Source of the DNA: Lithodes maja
Lineage: Eukaryota; Arthropoda; Malacostraca; Decapoda; Lithodidae
NCBI GenBank assembly: GCA_037953745.1
Contig: JBAKBP010000198.1
Location: forward strand, 124,001 to 188,000
Direction: 5' to 3'
Length of the DNA stretch: 64,000 nucleotides
The notes under the pieces are model-generated. The model had not been told where the DNA came from. It saw only the letters and a list, made by a program, of their open reading frames with translations, and made no database searches. The position numbers were made by a program, and so were the translations under genes. Position 1 is the stretch's first letter. Every line of letters begins with the position of its first letter. Below are positions 33,601-43,792 of this stretch, in pieces.

Positions 33601-34181
33601 CTAGCAATAATATGAGGTCAAGCTACCTCAACCCACCCTTTTAACTACCACAGATCCTTCTGTAGGGCAGATTTACACTTGAGGGATGTTATTCAGTTTA
33701 GGAAGGACCTCTAGCAATAATATGAGGTCAAGCTACCTCAACCCACCCTTTTAACTACCACAGATCCTTCTGTAGGGCAGATTTACACTTGAGGGATGTT
33801 ATTCAGTTTAGGAAGGACCTCTAGCAATAATATGAGGTCAAGCTACCTCAACCCACCCTTTTAACTACCACAGATCCTTCTGTAGGGCAGATTTACACTT
33901 GAGGGATGTTATTCAGTTTAGGAAGGACCTCTAGCAATAATATGAGGTCAAGCTACCTCAACCCACCCTTTTAACTACCACAGATCCTTCTGTAGGGCAG
34001 ATTTACACTTGAGGGATGTTATTCAGTTTAGGAAGGACCTCTAGCAATAATATGAGGTCAAGCTACCTCAACCCACCCTTTTAACTACCACAGATCCTTC
34101 TGTAGGGCAATTTACACTTGAGGGATGTTATTCAGTTTAGGAAGGACCTCTAGCAATAATATGAGGTCAAGCTACCTCAAC
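30653..34181. repeat. 110-bp satellite, block 2 (about 32 copies)
   Basis: Regular 110-bp periodicity with almost no indels (one near 34110). Monomers differ by private substitutions such as ACTATAACAG (30674), TATAAGG (30861), CACTCCAGGG (31036) and GATGATATTC (31157). A common C/T switch (AGCTACCTC or AGCTATCTC) alternates through the block. It ends at the 5' LTR of D. Confidence 0.97.
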
Positions 34182-36037
34182 TGTGACGCATGTCGAGTAT
34201 GAGCATGCTGTACAGAACGCCCAGTCAGGCCCCACTCTCGCTAGGATCGTCAGGGCAGGAACTTTGGCTGTAGTCTGTGTAGAGTTTCCTAACTTAGTTT
34301 ATGTGAGCCGTTGTACTATAAGTATTATAAATATGTATTTTGTTTTCATCTGAGTCAACGAGTTCTATTTTATATCATTAGTTATAAGTATTGTGTGTGG
34401 GACTTATATGTAATGATGAGAGGAGAGAGAGAGAGATATTACGTAACGGGGACCAGTGAGTGCGCCACGCGGGCAGATAGGCCTAATTCCCTCCTCCCTC
34501 CTCCCTTCCTCCCTTTCAGCGCGTGGGAAGTTCTTTGTCGATCCCAGATTGAGAGAGAATATGACGTCATGATTGCCAGTGGGCGGTCCTTAAGTAGTTT
34601 GAGATATGCCGCTAGAGGGCCGAGTATAAAAAGAGAGGTTCTTGCCACCATTCTTCAGAACTCATCAGGCAAAGCGACTTCTCATATCCCTTGCAACTAT
34701 CCATATTCTTCCGACTGATGTGAACTTTCTCTACTCTCTGAACAGCCTATCTTCTTCTCTTCTCGTCCCTGTTTAACCTCCATGACCCCTTTGGTGCAGA
34801 TTTAGTCAGCCAAAGTATTATCGCTTGAGTTCTCACGAGATAAGTGCCTGTTAGATAGCCTATTTTTGGAAGGGTTAACTAGAATAGGATTGATTGATGT
34901 TTGTTGCACTCGTATATGCATTTCCCTGTGTGCGATTATTCATGTTCCTGTTTTCTGCTGGTTTAGGCAATGCTAGACTGGGATAGGGTTTCTGAGTTGT
35001 GATTTCCTTTGAGTACTAGGTTGCGGTTGAACCAGTACAATTGCAACGGAGACGTGGAACGCCTAGGTGGTCTTTCTGACTGTGTACCGTGGGAGTTTAG
35101 CACTGTGTTGCGAGTGAGGGCTTTTGCCTGTGCCACCCAACACTGTGCTATCTCATTTGCTTGACTTTGAGAGGATCGCCAGGAGAGAACCAGATACTAG
35201 TGATCTGGATCTCTCAAGAGAGCATCCCGTCAATTACCGTAATTTGGCCGCACAGTCTTAAGGACCTCGCTAGGCTACGAGCCGCTTGCTCAGCCATTGT
35301 CTCTTAACCTTAGATATCCCAGCTAGACTTTGCTCGACCAGCAGATACAGCATAGTATTGAAGCTTCTCCTTATGTATATTATTGTTTAAGCACTATTGA
35401 TTTCATGTGTGGCACGCTTAGCTACTTCAGAGATTAGTGGCCCACGAGCACAATCTTAGTAGGCTATTGCCAGTGCATTGTCGGAGTACTTCTTCTTAAT
35501 GTTTGCCATATCCTATTGCTTATTCTTATAATTCTTCTTATGTCAATTTAAAGCCTTTAATTACCAGTGAGTTATTCATTAAATTGCTGTTCAAAATCCG
35601 ATACTTACTTCTTATGAGTATTCGAGAAGCATCTAACTTATCAGAAGATTCCTTGCTTGATGCTCGAGGACTATTGTTTAACGTAACGTAATAGTGCCGA
35701 TCCGAAGTAGAGGGTGGAGGACTTCTTAAGTTCTTAGTTCAAGGGTGGATTACTTCGGCTTCGGCCAACACTATTCTTTAGTGTTGTAGTACTTTCTTCT
35801 TTGTTTGATTGTTGACCAGACTAGATAACTCCCGTCTTGCTATTAGTCTGTTGTGTGAAACGCTAGTACCGAGTTCTTGTATAACCCGTTATAGCAGATA
35901 GAACTCTGGAGGGTAGTGGCGTTTTTTGTTCGGCTGGCAGTACTCTGGGGTTGGGATCGTGTGTTTCCGTTGTGGCAGCGAGCCATACTCGAGTCCTGTG
36001 TAAGAGCCCTAGTGTACCCGAGTGCCCGGTCGTAACA
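34182..36037 (+). repeat. Element D 5' LTR (1856 bp)
   Basis: Starts TGTGACGC, ends GTAACA. CRE at 34562-34569 and TATA box at 34625-34632, as in B. Followed by AA and the PBS at 36040. Confidence 0.95.
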
Positions 36038-36256
36038 AATGGCGACCTTGCTTAGGATTTTGTGAACAGTATAATTTTTTGCAGAGTTGTACAACATTTG
36101 TTTGTTCGTACTTTAGCGTACATATTGAAGAATATTTTTTTTTTTTTTGTAAGGCAATTAGGAGAGCATTTAAGAGACTCCAGTTAATTTAGTAATTAGT
36201 GCTTGCATAAGGGAGTTTAACACTTTTGTCTCGAGAATTTTTTGGTGAACTTCAGT

Positions 36257-36712
36257 ATGTCGGGCCCTAGTACTGACGAGGAGCGAGAGATGCTAAGTGA
36301 GGAGGTGCCGTTAGTAACTAGTGAGGAGGATGCTAGACTTTTTGTGAGTAAGCAGTACCATGTGACGGAGGAGAGGCTGACTGGGGTGAATGTTTATGGC
36401 TTGCGCCTGATAGCCCAGGTTTTGGGCAGATCCAATGTAGCAGCGATGTCCAAGGGGGAGCTGATTTCCTGGGTGTTGCGTGGGCGACATGGGGTTTCGG
36501 AGGAGAGGGCGTTTGGGGGGGTTCCTCCCCAGATCCCCTCTCACTCGACTCCCACAGTGCCGTCCACTCAGTTGCCGGAGGTTAGCACTCTCCCACAGAG
36601 GGATGAGCATTGGAAGATTGGAGTGCCCTCGGGCGGTGCGTATGGTGGTTCCCCAGTTCTTGCCCCCCCTCCTTCAGTAAGTGGCAGCTCCCTCTTCCGG
36701 CCTGTCTCCTGA
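36257..36712 (+). pseudogene. Element D Gag N-terminus (frameshifted)
   Basis: ATG at 36257. It encodes the SAP-like region (VYGLRLIAQVLG, then SKGELISWVLRG) and the proline-rich linker. One extra A near 36679-36681, relative to B and E, shifts the frame just before the coiled coil. The insertion also creates GTAAGT, a perfect splice-donor core, but I have no evidence that it is used. Confidence 0.8.
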
Positions 36713-37166
36713 GATGATATTTAAACTCGAGCTTGCTAAAATTGAGATTGAGGCTAGGAAGCAGGAGATGGAGAATGAGTCTAGGAGGCATGAGAAGGAG
36801 ATGGAGGCTGAGTCTAGGAGGTATGCAATCGAGGCTGAGTCTAGGAAGTATGCGATTGAGGCTGAGTCTAGGAAGCAGGAGAATGAGACTAGGAGGCACG
36901 AGGCTGAGCTTAGATACGACTCCGAGAAATATTGTGCTCAGATAGACTTAGATAAGACTCGTGCAGAGTCGACAGGGATTCGGATGGGCCGTGAGGGCCA
37001 AGTAAGAGAACAGTCCTTGTCTCACTTAGTCAAATTGGTGCCGGCATTTAGTGAAACTGAAGTCACAGAATTTTTTAATCGTTTGAGAAGAAGTGTAGGG
37101 AGCATAATTGGCCTGAAGAGAAGTGGGCAGCTCTGGTCTCCTCAAGACTTACGGGTAAGGGTCTGA
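36681..37166 (+). pseudogene. Element D Gag coiled coil and capsid start (shifted frame)
   Basis: In a different phase from both neighbours, this stretch carries the longest coiled-coil repeat set of the four copies (about 36740-36910) and the first part of the capsid (LVPAFSETEVTEFF). A T run near 37084 is one base shorter than in B, C and E, which returns the sequence to the original phase. The frame after that point (to 37166) is noise. Confidence 0.8.
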
Positions 37167-37213
37167 AGGCTTATGATGCACTGCCTTTAGAGTCTTGCAT
37201 TGACTACCCAGAA

Positions 37214-40200
37214 TTGAAGAGAGCTGTCCTACGGGCATACGAGTTGCAACCAGAAACATATCGATTGAAGTTTCGGGGTGTTACAAAGACTAGGGAGGCG
37301 ACCTTTCTTGAGCATGCCCGGGACTTAAAAGATGCACTTACAAACTGGACACGTTCTGAGAAAGCTGAGACGGCCGAACAGTTGACGGAGCTGTTTCTGC
37401 TCGAGCAGTTTTATAAGTGTACAGGTGCAGAAATGACTTTAACTATTAAAGAAAAGAATCCAAAAACTCTACAGGAGGCAGCTGAGATGGCTGACCTCCG
37501 GCTATCATTAATTCGTGGGTGCGGGTCTGCCCAGCGTAGTGAGGCAGGTAACAAGGGGCGTGACGCCCCACCCCCCCGAGTTAGTAATATATCTTATGCA
37601 AACAAGTACAAGAGTTATGATACCAAGACTGACCACAAGACTAGCACCGTCCCATTTAAGAAGGGGCCTGGCCCTTCCCAGTACCAAGGGAAGCCCAAAG
37701 GGGAGTTAGAGTGTTATCAATGTCATAAAAAGGGGCACTTTGCAAGAGTCTGTCCTAGCAAACCACCTACAGCAGCTGTGTCTTTGGCCTGCAACATTGG
37801 TGTGTCTCTGAAGCCTTCTGAGTTTGCCCGGGGCAGTTCGTCAGAGGCTGAGGCACAGCCAATGCAGAAGCACCTGGGAGGCTCGAACCCTGCTCAGGAT
37901 GTTTTTTGCGACCATAGAGGACGGGGTTGCGTGATGTGGGCGGGGCGCAAGCATGGAGTAGAGGTCTTGCGTGATACAGGTGCTTCCCAGACTTTGATGA
38001 AAAACTTGACTGGCTACCCTATAAATGCGGCTCGGGTGGTGGTGGTGCAGGGTATTAATGCAACTCGGTCATACCCGCTGGTGCGGTTGGAGTTGGAGGT
38101 GGATGGTGTGGCACGTGAATTGGATGTTGGGATTGTGGAGAAACTGCCAGTGGAGGGCGTCGACCTTCTTCTCGGCAACGACTTTGCAATGCCCGCTTCT
38201 GAGGTTCTACCCTTAGTCGTTGCCGAGAGGCCGGCCGACGTGAGTAGGGAAGAGCGAGAGTGGGTCGAGCGGTGCCAGGCACAACCCATGGCGTGTGCTG
38301 TCACCCGAGCTCGGGCAGCTAAAGTGTCACAGCCTAGTCCTCCGTCTTCAGACCAGCAGAGGAACGATCAACAGGAGGAGGCTAAAGCTGGAGTTGGTTT
38401 TAAGAGTTTTGACTCGGCGGCTCTCCTGGGTGATTCAGTATTAGCACCATTACTTAGTTCTGGAGTAGCCCCTGGGCCTGTCATCGAGAGTGACGAGGCT
38501 GGGCATGACGAGTCTCCACGACAGCAACGTTATGAACATCGAGAGAGACAGAGGGAGCAGCTCAGTATCGGGGAGGGTCATCCATTGCTCCGGGAGCAGT
38601 TAGATCGCTTGGCACCCTCAGATATACGTCGGTTGCAGCTGGAGGACCCTGAGCTCCAAACGTGTGCTAATGGAGCTGTGGAGGTCGACGAGGACGGTGA
38701 TGCACAGCCGGGAGATTTTTTTTATTTAGATGGCATCCTGTATCGGCGTTTTCAAGACCCTAACCGTAGCTGGAAGATGGGGTCCGGGGTAGTGGACCAG
38801 TTGATGGTGCCGCGGGAGTGCAGGGATAGCCTACTGAGTTTGGCGCATGACACACCGCTGGCAGGACATTTGGGGGTAAGAAAAACGGTGGCGGCTTTGG
38901 GGAAGTTGTTTTGGTGGCCGGGGATGAAGTCTCATGTGCAGTCCTGGATAAACTCATGTGATATTTGTCAACGGGTCGGGAAACCAAACCAAGTTATTCC
39001 TAAAGCTCCGTTGCACCCTATTCCTGTAATTGGGCCACCTTTTAGTAAGATTGTTGTTGACATGGTTGGTCCCCTCCCTCCCACAAAGGCTGGTAATAAA
39101 TTTTTGTTAACCATCATGGATGTTGCCACTAGATACCCCGATGCATACCCCATGAAAAACGGCATGGCTAAGACGGTAGTCAGTAACTTGTTGTGGTACT
39201 TTTCAAGGTACGGGTACCCGGAGGAGATTCAGTCTGATCAGGGGTCCAATTTCACCTCCAATCTCTTTAAGCAAACAATGCAACAGCATGGAATACGGGC
39301 GGTGGTATCGTCAGCGTATCACCCTGAGAGCCAAGGGGTGCTTGAGCGGTGGCATGCCACCCTTAAAAGCATGCTCAGGTGTTATTGTGCTGATAACGGA
39401 AGAGATTGGGATCTTGGATTGCCGTATGTACTGTTTGCTGCTCGGGAAGTGCCTGGTGAGAGCCTGGGATTTAGTCCAAACGAGCTGATTTTTGGACACC
39501 GAGTCAGGGGCCCCCTTAATATGCTGCGGGAAATTTGGGAAGGAACTGTGCCGCCTTGTTCCTTGTTGAAGTATGTGTTTGAAAGCCGTGAGCGCATGCT
39601 TAAGAGTCTGGAGATGGCAGGTCGGAATTTAACAGGGTCACAAGCTTTAATGAAGGACAGGTATGATCGCAAAGTGAAGCTCCGGGAGTTCATTGTGGGA
39701 CAGGAGGTGTTGATTTTGTTGCCTTTGGTGGGTAACCCCTTGTCGGCGAAGTATACTGGACCCTATAAAATTGTGGAGAAAATTTCGGACCTAGATTACC
39801 TTGTTGCCACTCCAGACAGGAGGAAGAAGAATCAGTTATGTCACGTGAACCTGATAAAAGAGTATGTGAGGCGCCCCTCTGAGCCTCTCACTGTCCCTGT
39901 GTTGGCTTGTTGCGGCCGTGGTGGAGAAGGAGAGGGGGACAGTCAAGCTTCAGAGGAGGATAGCTGGGATCACCATGTTTCAGCGGATCAGTGGGCGGGG
40001 AACTCGAGCCTAAGGGCTGACGAGGCTATAGCCCATTTGCCTGAGCCGCAATTTGAAGCTATCCGTCAGTTGCTCGGTTTATACCCCACTGTATTCGCTG
40101 AACATCCAGGCCTCACTACTCAGGCTATGCATGATGTTGACGTGGGGCACCATCTACCCTTTAAGTCAATCCCATACCGTGTGCCCCCCATAAAACTACC

Positions 40201-40957
40201 CGCTCTGAGGGATGAGTTGGAGTATATGCTCGGTAGAGGGTTGATAGAGAAAGGTACCGTTAAATGGACTTCCCCCGTAACACTGCAGCCTAAACCAGAT
40301 GGCAAGGTACGCTTCTGTATTGATTTCCGTAGGCTAAACGGTTTGACTCCAACTAACCCATATCCTCTTCCTCGGGTTGATGATAGTGTTGATAAAATTG
40401 GTAATGCTCGGTTTTTGTCTAAAGTTGATTTAGTAAAAGGTTACTGGCAAGTACCTTTGTCCGAGCGCGCTAAAGAGGTATGTGGTTTTGTGGTGGACGG
40501 GAGTACTTACCGGTGTAATGTTATGCCCTACGGACTTAAGAATGCACCAGCAACGTTTCAGAACCTGATGAATGAAATTGTCAAGGACATTCCAAATTGC
40601 ACCGTATACTTGGACGATGTAATCATTTATGATGACGACTTTGAGAGCCATTGTGAGCACCTGGAGACCTTGTTCCGGAAACTTAGTGAAGCAAGTCTGG
40701 TAGTAAATTTGGCAAAGTGTGACTTCGTAAAAGCCACTGTGCAGTACCTTGGGTTTGTAGTGGGAAGGGGACAGGTGTGCCCTCCTCAGAACAAGGTACA
40801 GGCTATCAATAAATTTCCGCACCCAACCACCAAGAAGCAGATCATGAGATTCTTGGGTATGATAGGCTACTACAGACGCTTTATAAAAGGTTACTCCACG
40901 GTGTTGGCACCTCTCACAGATTGTTATCTAAAGACAAAAAGTTTTGTGGGCGCCTGA
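37214..40957 (+). CDS. Element D capsid end, protease, integrase and RT (integrase before RT)
   Basis: Uninterrupted for 1247 codons; the frame is open upstream to about 37084 and the listed start is not a real initiator. Order: SCAN-like capsid end, zinc knuckle CYQCHKKGHFARVC (near 37712), protease DTGASQ (near 37974), and integrase His2Cys2 finger (about 38845-38975). The integrase core Asp codons start at 39059 and 39236 and its Glu at 39344 (D-D-35-E). Then come a GPY/F module (AKYTGPYKI, near 39750), RT FRRLNG (near 40330) and YLDD (40607-40618). The frame is lost at about 40919-40945, between RT and RNase H, by one or two small indels. All catalytic residues of protease, integrase and RT are visible. 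RNase H continues in another phase. Confidence 0.92.
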   Translation: MKRAVLRAYELQPETYRLKFRGVTKTREATFLEHARDLKDALTNWTRSEKAETAEQLTELFLLEQFYKCTGAEMTLTIKEKNPKTLQEAAEMADLRLSLIRGCGSAQRSEAGNKGRDAPPPRVSNISYANKYKSYDTKTDHKTSTVPFKKGPGPSQYQGKPKGELECYQCHKKGHFARVCPSKPPTAAVSLACNIGVSLKPSEFARGSSSEAEAQPMQKHLGGSNPAQDVFCDHRGRGCVMWAGRKHGVEVLRDTGASQTLMKNLTGYPINAARVVVVQGINATRSYPLVRLELEVDGVARELDVGIVEKLPVEGVDLLLGNDFAMPASEVLPLVVAERPADVSREEREWVERCQAQPMACAVTRARAAKVSQPSPPSSDQQRNDQQEEAKAGVGFKSFDSAALLGDSVLAPLLSSGVAPGPVIESDEAGHDESPRQQRYEHRERQREQLSIGEGHPLLREQLDRLAPSDIRRLQLEDPELQTCANGAVEVDEDGDAQPGDFFYLDGILYRRFQDPNRSWKMGSGVVDQLMVPRECRDSLLSLAHDTPLAGHLGVRKTVAALGKLFWWPGMKSHVQSWINSCDICQRVGKPNQVIPKAPLHPIPVIGPPFSKIVVDMVGPLPPTKAGNKFLLTIMDVATRYPDAYPMKNGMAKTVVSNLLWYFSRYGYPEEIQSDQGSNFTSNLFKQTMQQHGIRAVVSSAYHPESQGVLERWHATLKSMLRCYCADNGRDWDLGLPYVLFAAREVPGESLGFSPNELIFGHRVRGPLNMLREIWEGTVPPCSLLKYVFESRERMLKSLEMAGRNLTGSQALMKDRYDRKVKLREFIVGQEVLILLPLVGNPLSAKYTGPYKIVEKISDLDYLVATPDRRKKNQLCHVNLIKEYVRRPSEPLTVPVLACCGRGGEGEGDSQASEEDSWDHHVSADQWAGNSSLRADEAIAHLPEPQFEAIRQLLGLYPTVFAEHPGLTTQAMHDVDVGHHLPFKSIPYRVPPIKLPALRDELEYMLGRGLIEKGTVKWTSPVTLQPKPDGKVRFCIDFRRLNGLTPTNPYPLPRVDDSVDKIGNARFLSKVDLVKGYWQVPLSERAKEVCGFVVDGSTYRCNVMPYGLKNAPATFQNLMNEIVKDIPNCTVYLDDVIIYDDDFESHCEHLETLFRKLSEASLVVNLAKCDFVKATVQYLGFVVGRGQVCPPQNKVQAINKFPHPTTKKQIMRFLGMIGYYRRFIKGYSTVLAPLTDCYLKTKSFVGA

Positions 40958-41420
40958 GTGTGAAAAGGCTTTTAATTTAGTGAAGCATTTGCTGTGTACT
41001 CACCCGATACTCAGGGCCCCAGACTTTAACAGGCCTTTTCAGCTGGCAACAGATGCTAGTGGTGTAGGGGCTGGTGCCGTCTTGCTACAGACAGACAATG
41101 AAGGTGTGGAACACCCAGTAAGTTTCTTTTCTAAGAAGTTCAATGCTGCACAAAAGAACTATTCTACAATAGAAAAGGAATTACTGGCGATTGTGCTGTC
41201 ACTCAGGCACTTCGAGGTGTATGTTCCAGCCTATGGCCCAGTCGTGGTTATCTACACTGATCATCACCCTTTGAGATTCCTAAATCAATTTCACAATCGC
41301 AATATGAGACTGACCCGGTGGTCATTGATGTTGCAGGAGTATAACCTGGACATCCGGCATATTGCGGGATGTGACAATGTGATTGCGGATTGTTTATCGA
41401 GGGTAGATGATCAGTCGTAG
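40944..41420 (+). pseudogene. Element D RNase H domain (separated by frameshift)
   Basis: 158 codons in a new phase. It starts at the connection (WAPECEKAF) and includes the RNase H motifs ATDASG, the EKELLA helix and TDHHPL, ending in CLSRVDD as in element A. It would be the C-terminus of the pol polyprotein. It degrades template RNA during cDNA synthesis. The apparent start is a non-ATG codon, so it is not an independent gene. Confidence 0.85.
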
Positions 41421-41936
41421 GCTATCACAGGTGTATGATCCCGAAGAGATTGACACACGGGTAGCCTCCTGCTTTGGTTTGAGTAGTATTTTGCGCTTGG
41501 TGCTTGTTGGCTCGCGGTTGTAGCCCAGCGTATTGGGTCGTAAAGCAGGATTGTTGAGCGTTTGGTATAGAAGAAAATAGGCTGCCCTTATAGTGCAGCC
41601 GGAAAAAAAACATATTAAAATATAAAAATCATATAAAAACTCTTTCTTTTTGATATAGATAATTGTATAAGTTTGTCATAGCCTATAGTGTTTGAGTAGT
41701 CCACGAACTATCAAACGGCTGAGCTGCTGTAAGCTCGCTCTGGGAGCATGATATTATGTCTTTTACTATTGTTGGGAGGAGTTATGAAATGTGAATTTTT
41801 TTTTTATATAAGATGTGTTTTAGTGATAAACTCAGCGTTGTTTTAGTGCCATGCGGTCGCTGGGTGTGAGGGGTTTGATGGGGTTCTGTATATCAGATTT
41901 TAGCTCAGGGTTGAGCAAGTAAAATCTTGGGGGAGG
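41421..41936 (+). promoter_or_regulatory. Element D 3' noncoding region and PPT
   Basis: 516 bp noncoding, ending AAATCTTGGGGGAGG (41922-41936) against the 3' LTR. Confidence 0.8.
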
Positions 41937-43792
41937 TGTGACGCATGTCGAGTATGAGCATGCTGTACAGAACGCCCAGTCAGGCCCCACTCTCGCTAGG
42001 ATCGTCAGGGCAGGAACTTTGGCTGTAGTCTGTGTAGAGTTTCCTAACTTAGTTTATGTGAGCCGTTGTACTATAAGTATTATAAATATGTATTTTGTTT
42101 TCATCTGAGTCAACGAGTTCTATTTTATATCATTAGTTATAAGTATTGTGTGTGGGACTTATATGTAATGATGAGAGGAGAGAGAGAGAGATATTACGTA
42201 ACGGGGACCAGTGAGTGCGCCACGCGGGCAGATAGGCCTAATTCCCTCCTCCCTCCTCCCTTCCTCCCTTTCAGCGCGTGGGAAGTTCTTTGTCGATCCC
42301 AGATTGAGAGAGAATATGACGTCATGATTGCCAGTGGGCGGTCCTTAAGTAGTTTGAGATATGCCGCTAGAGGGCCGAGTATAAAAAGAGAGGTTCTTGC
42401 CACCATTCTTCAGAACTCATCAGGCAAAGCGACTTCTCATATCCCTTGCAACTATCCATATTCTTCCGACTGATGTGAACTTTCTCTACTCTCTGAACAG
42501 CCTATCTTCTTCTCTTCTCGTCCCTGTTTAACCTCCATGACCCCTTTGGTGCAGATTTAGTCAGCCAAAGTATTATCGCTTGAGTTCTCACGAGATAAGT
42601 GCCTGTTAGATAGCCTATTTTTGGAAGGGTTAACTAGAATAGGATTGATTGATGTTTGTTGCACTCGTATATGCATTTCCCTGTGTGCGATTATTCATGT
42701 TCCTGTTTTCTGCTGGTTTAGGCAATGCTAGACTGGGATAGGGTTTCTGAGTTGTGATTTCCTATGAGTACTAGGTTGCGGTTGAACCAGTACAATTGCA
42801 ACGGAGACGTGGAACGCCTAGGTGGTCTTTCTGACTGTGTACCGTGGGAGTTTAGCACTGTGTTGCGAGTGAGGGCTTTTGCCTGTGCCACCCAACACTG
42901 TGCTATCTCATTTGCTTGACTTTGAGAGGATCGCCAGGAGAGAACCAGATACTAGTGATCTGGATCTCTCAAGAGAGCATCCCGTCAATTACCGTAATTT
43001 GGCCGCACAGTCTTAAGGACCTCGCTAGGCTACGAGCCGCTTGCTCAGCCATTGTCTCTTAACCTTAGATATCCCAGCTAGACTTTGCTCGACCAGCAGA
43101 TACAGCATAGTATTGAAGCTTCTCCTTATGTATATTATTGTTTAAGCACTATTGATTTCATGTGTGGCACGCTTAGCTACTTCAGAGATTAGTGGCCCAC
43201 GAGCACAATCTTAGTAGGCTATTGCCAGTGCATTGTCGGAGTACTTCTTCTTAATGTTTGCCATATCCTATTGCTTATTCTTATAATTCTTCTTATGTCA
43301 ATTTAAAGCCTTTAATTACCAGTGAGTTATTCATTAAATTGCTGTTCAAAATCCGATACTTACTTCTTATGAGTATTCGAGAAGCATCTAACTTATCAGA
43401 AGATTCCTTGCTTGATGCTCGAGGACTATTGTTTAACGTAACGTAATAGTGCCGATCCGAAGTAGAGGGTGGAGGACTTCTTAAGTTCTTAGTTCAAGGG
43501 TGGATTACTTCGGCTTCGGCCAACACTATTCTTTAGTGTTGTAGTACTTTCTTCTTTGTTTGATTGTTGACCAGACTAGATAACTCCCGTCTTGCTATTA
43601 GTCTGTTGTGTGAAACGCTAGTACCGAGTTCTTGTATACCCCGTTATAGCAGATAGAACTCTGGAGGGTAGTGGCGTTTTTTGTTCGGCTGGCAGTACTC
43701 TGGGGTTGGGATCGTGTGTTTCCGTTGTGGCAGCGAGCCATACTCGAGTCCTGTGTAAGAGCCCTAGTGTACCCGAGTGCCCGGTCGTAACA
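41937..43792 (+). repeat. Element D 3' LTR (1856 bp)
   Basis: Same length as the 5' LTR with about two differences (near 35000/42758 and 35884/43639). Followed by the CAAC duplication and satellite. Confidence 0.95.

Larger units (their letters stand above)
34182..43792 (+). mobile_element. Ty3/gypsy element D (Gmr1-like, near-complete, autonomous type)
   Basis: 9.6 kb with LTRs of 1856 bp each (34182-36037 and 41937-43792), differing by only about two bases, so very recent. The 4-bp duplication CAAC (34178-34181 and 43793-43796) shows insertion into the satellite. It carries Gag, protease, integrase, RT and RNase H. Its LTR, gag and protease are closely similar to those of B, C and E. It is the only copy of this group here with integrase and the RT active site. 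Confidence 0.95.

Noticed and set aside
36675..36685. Splice donor GTAAGT creating an intron in element D gag
   Set aside because: The motif arises from a one-base insertion absent in sister copies, and no matching acceptor structure is evident.
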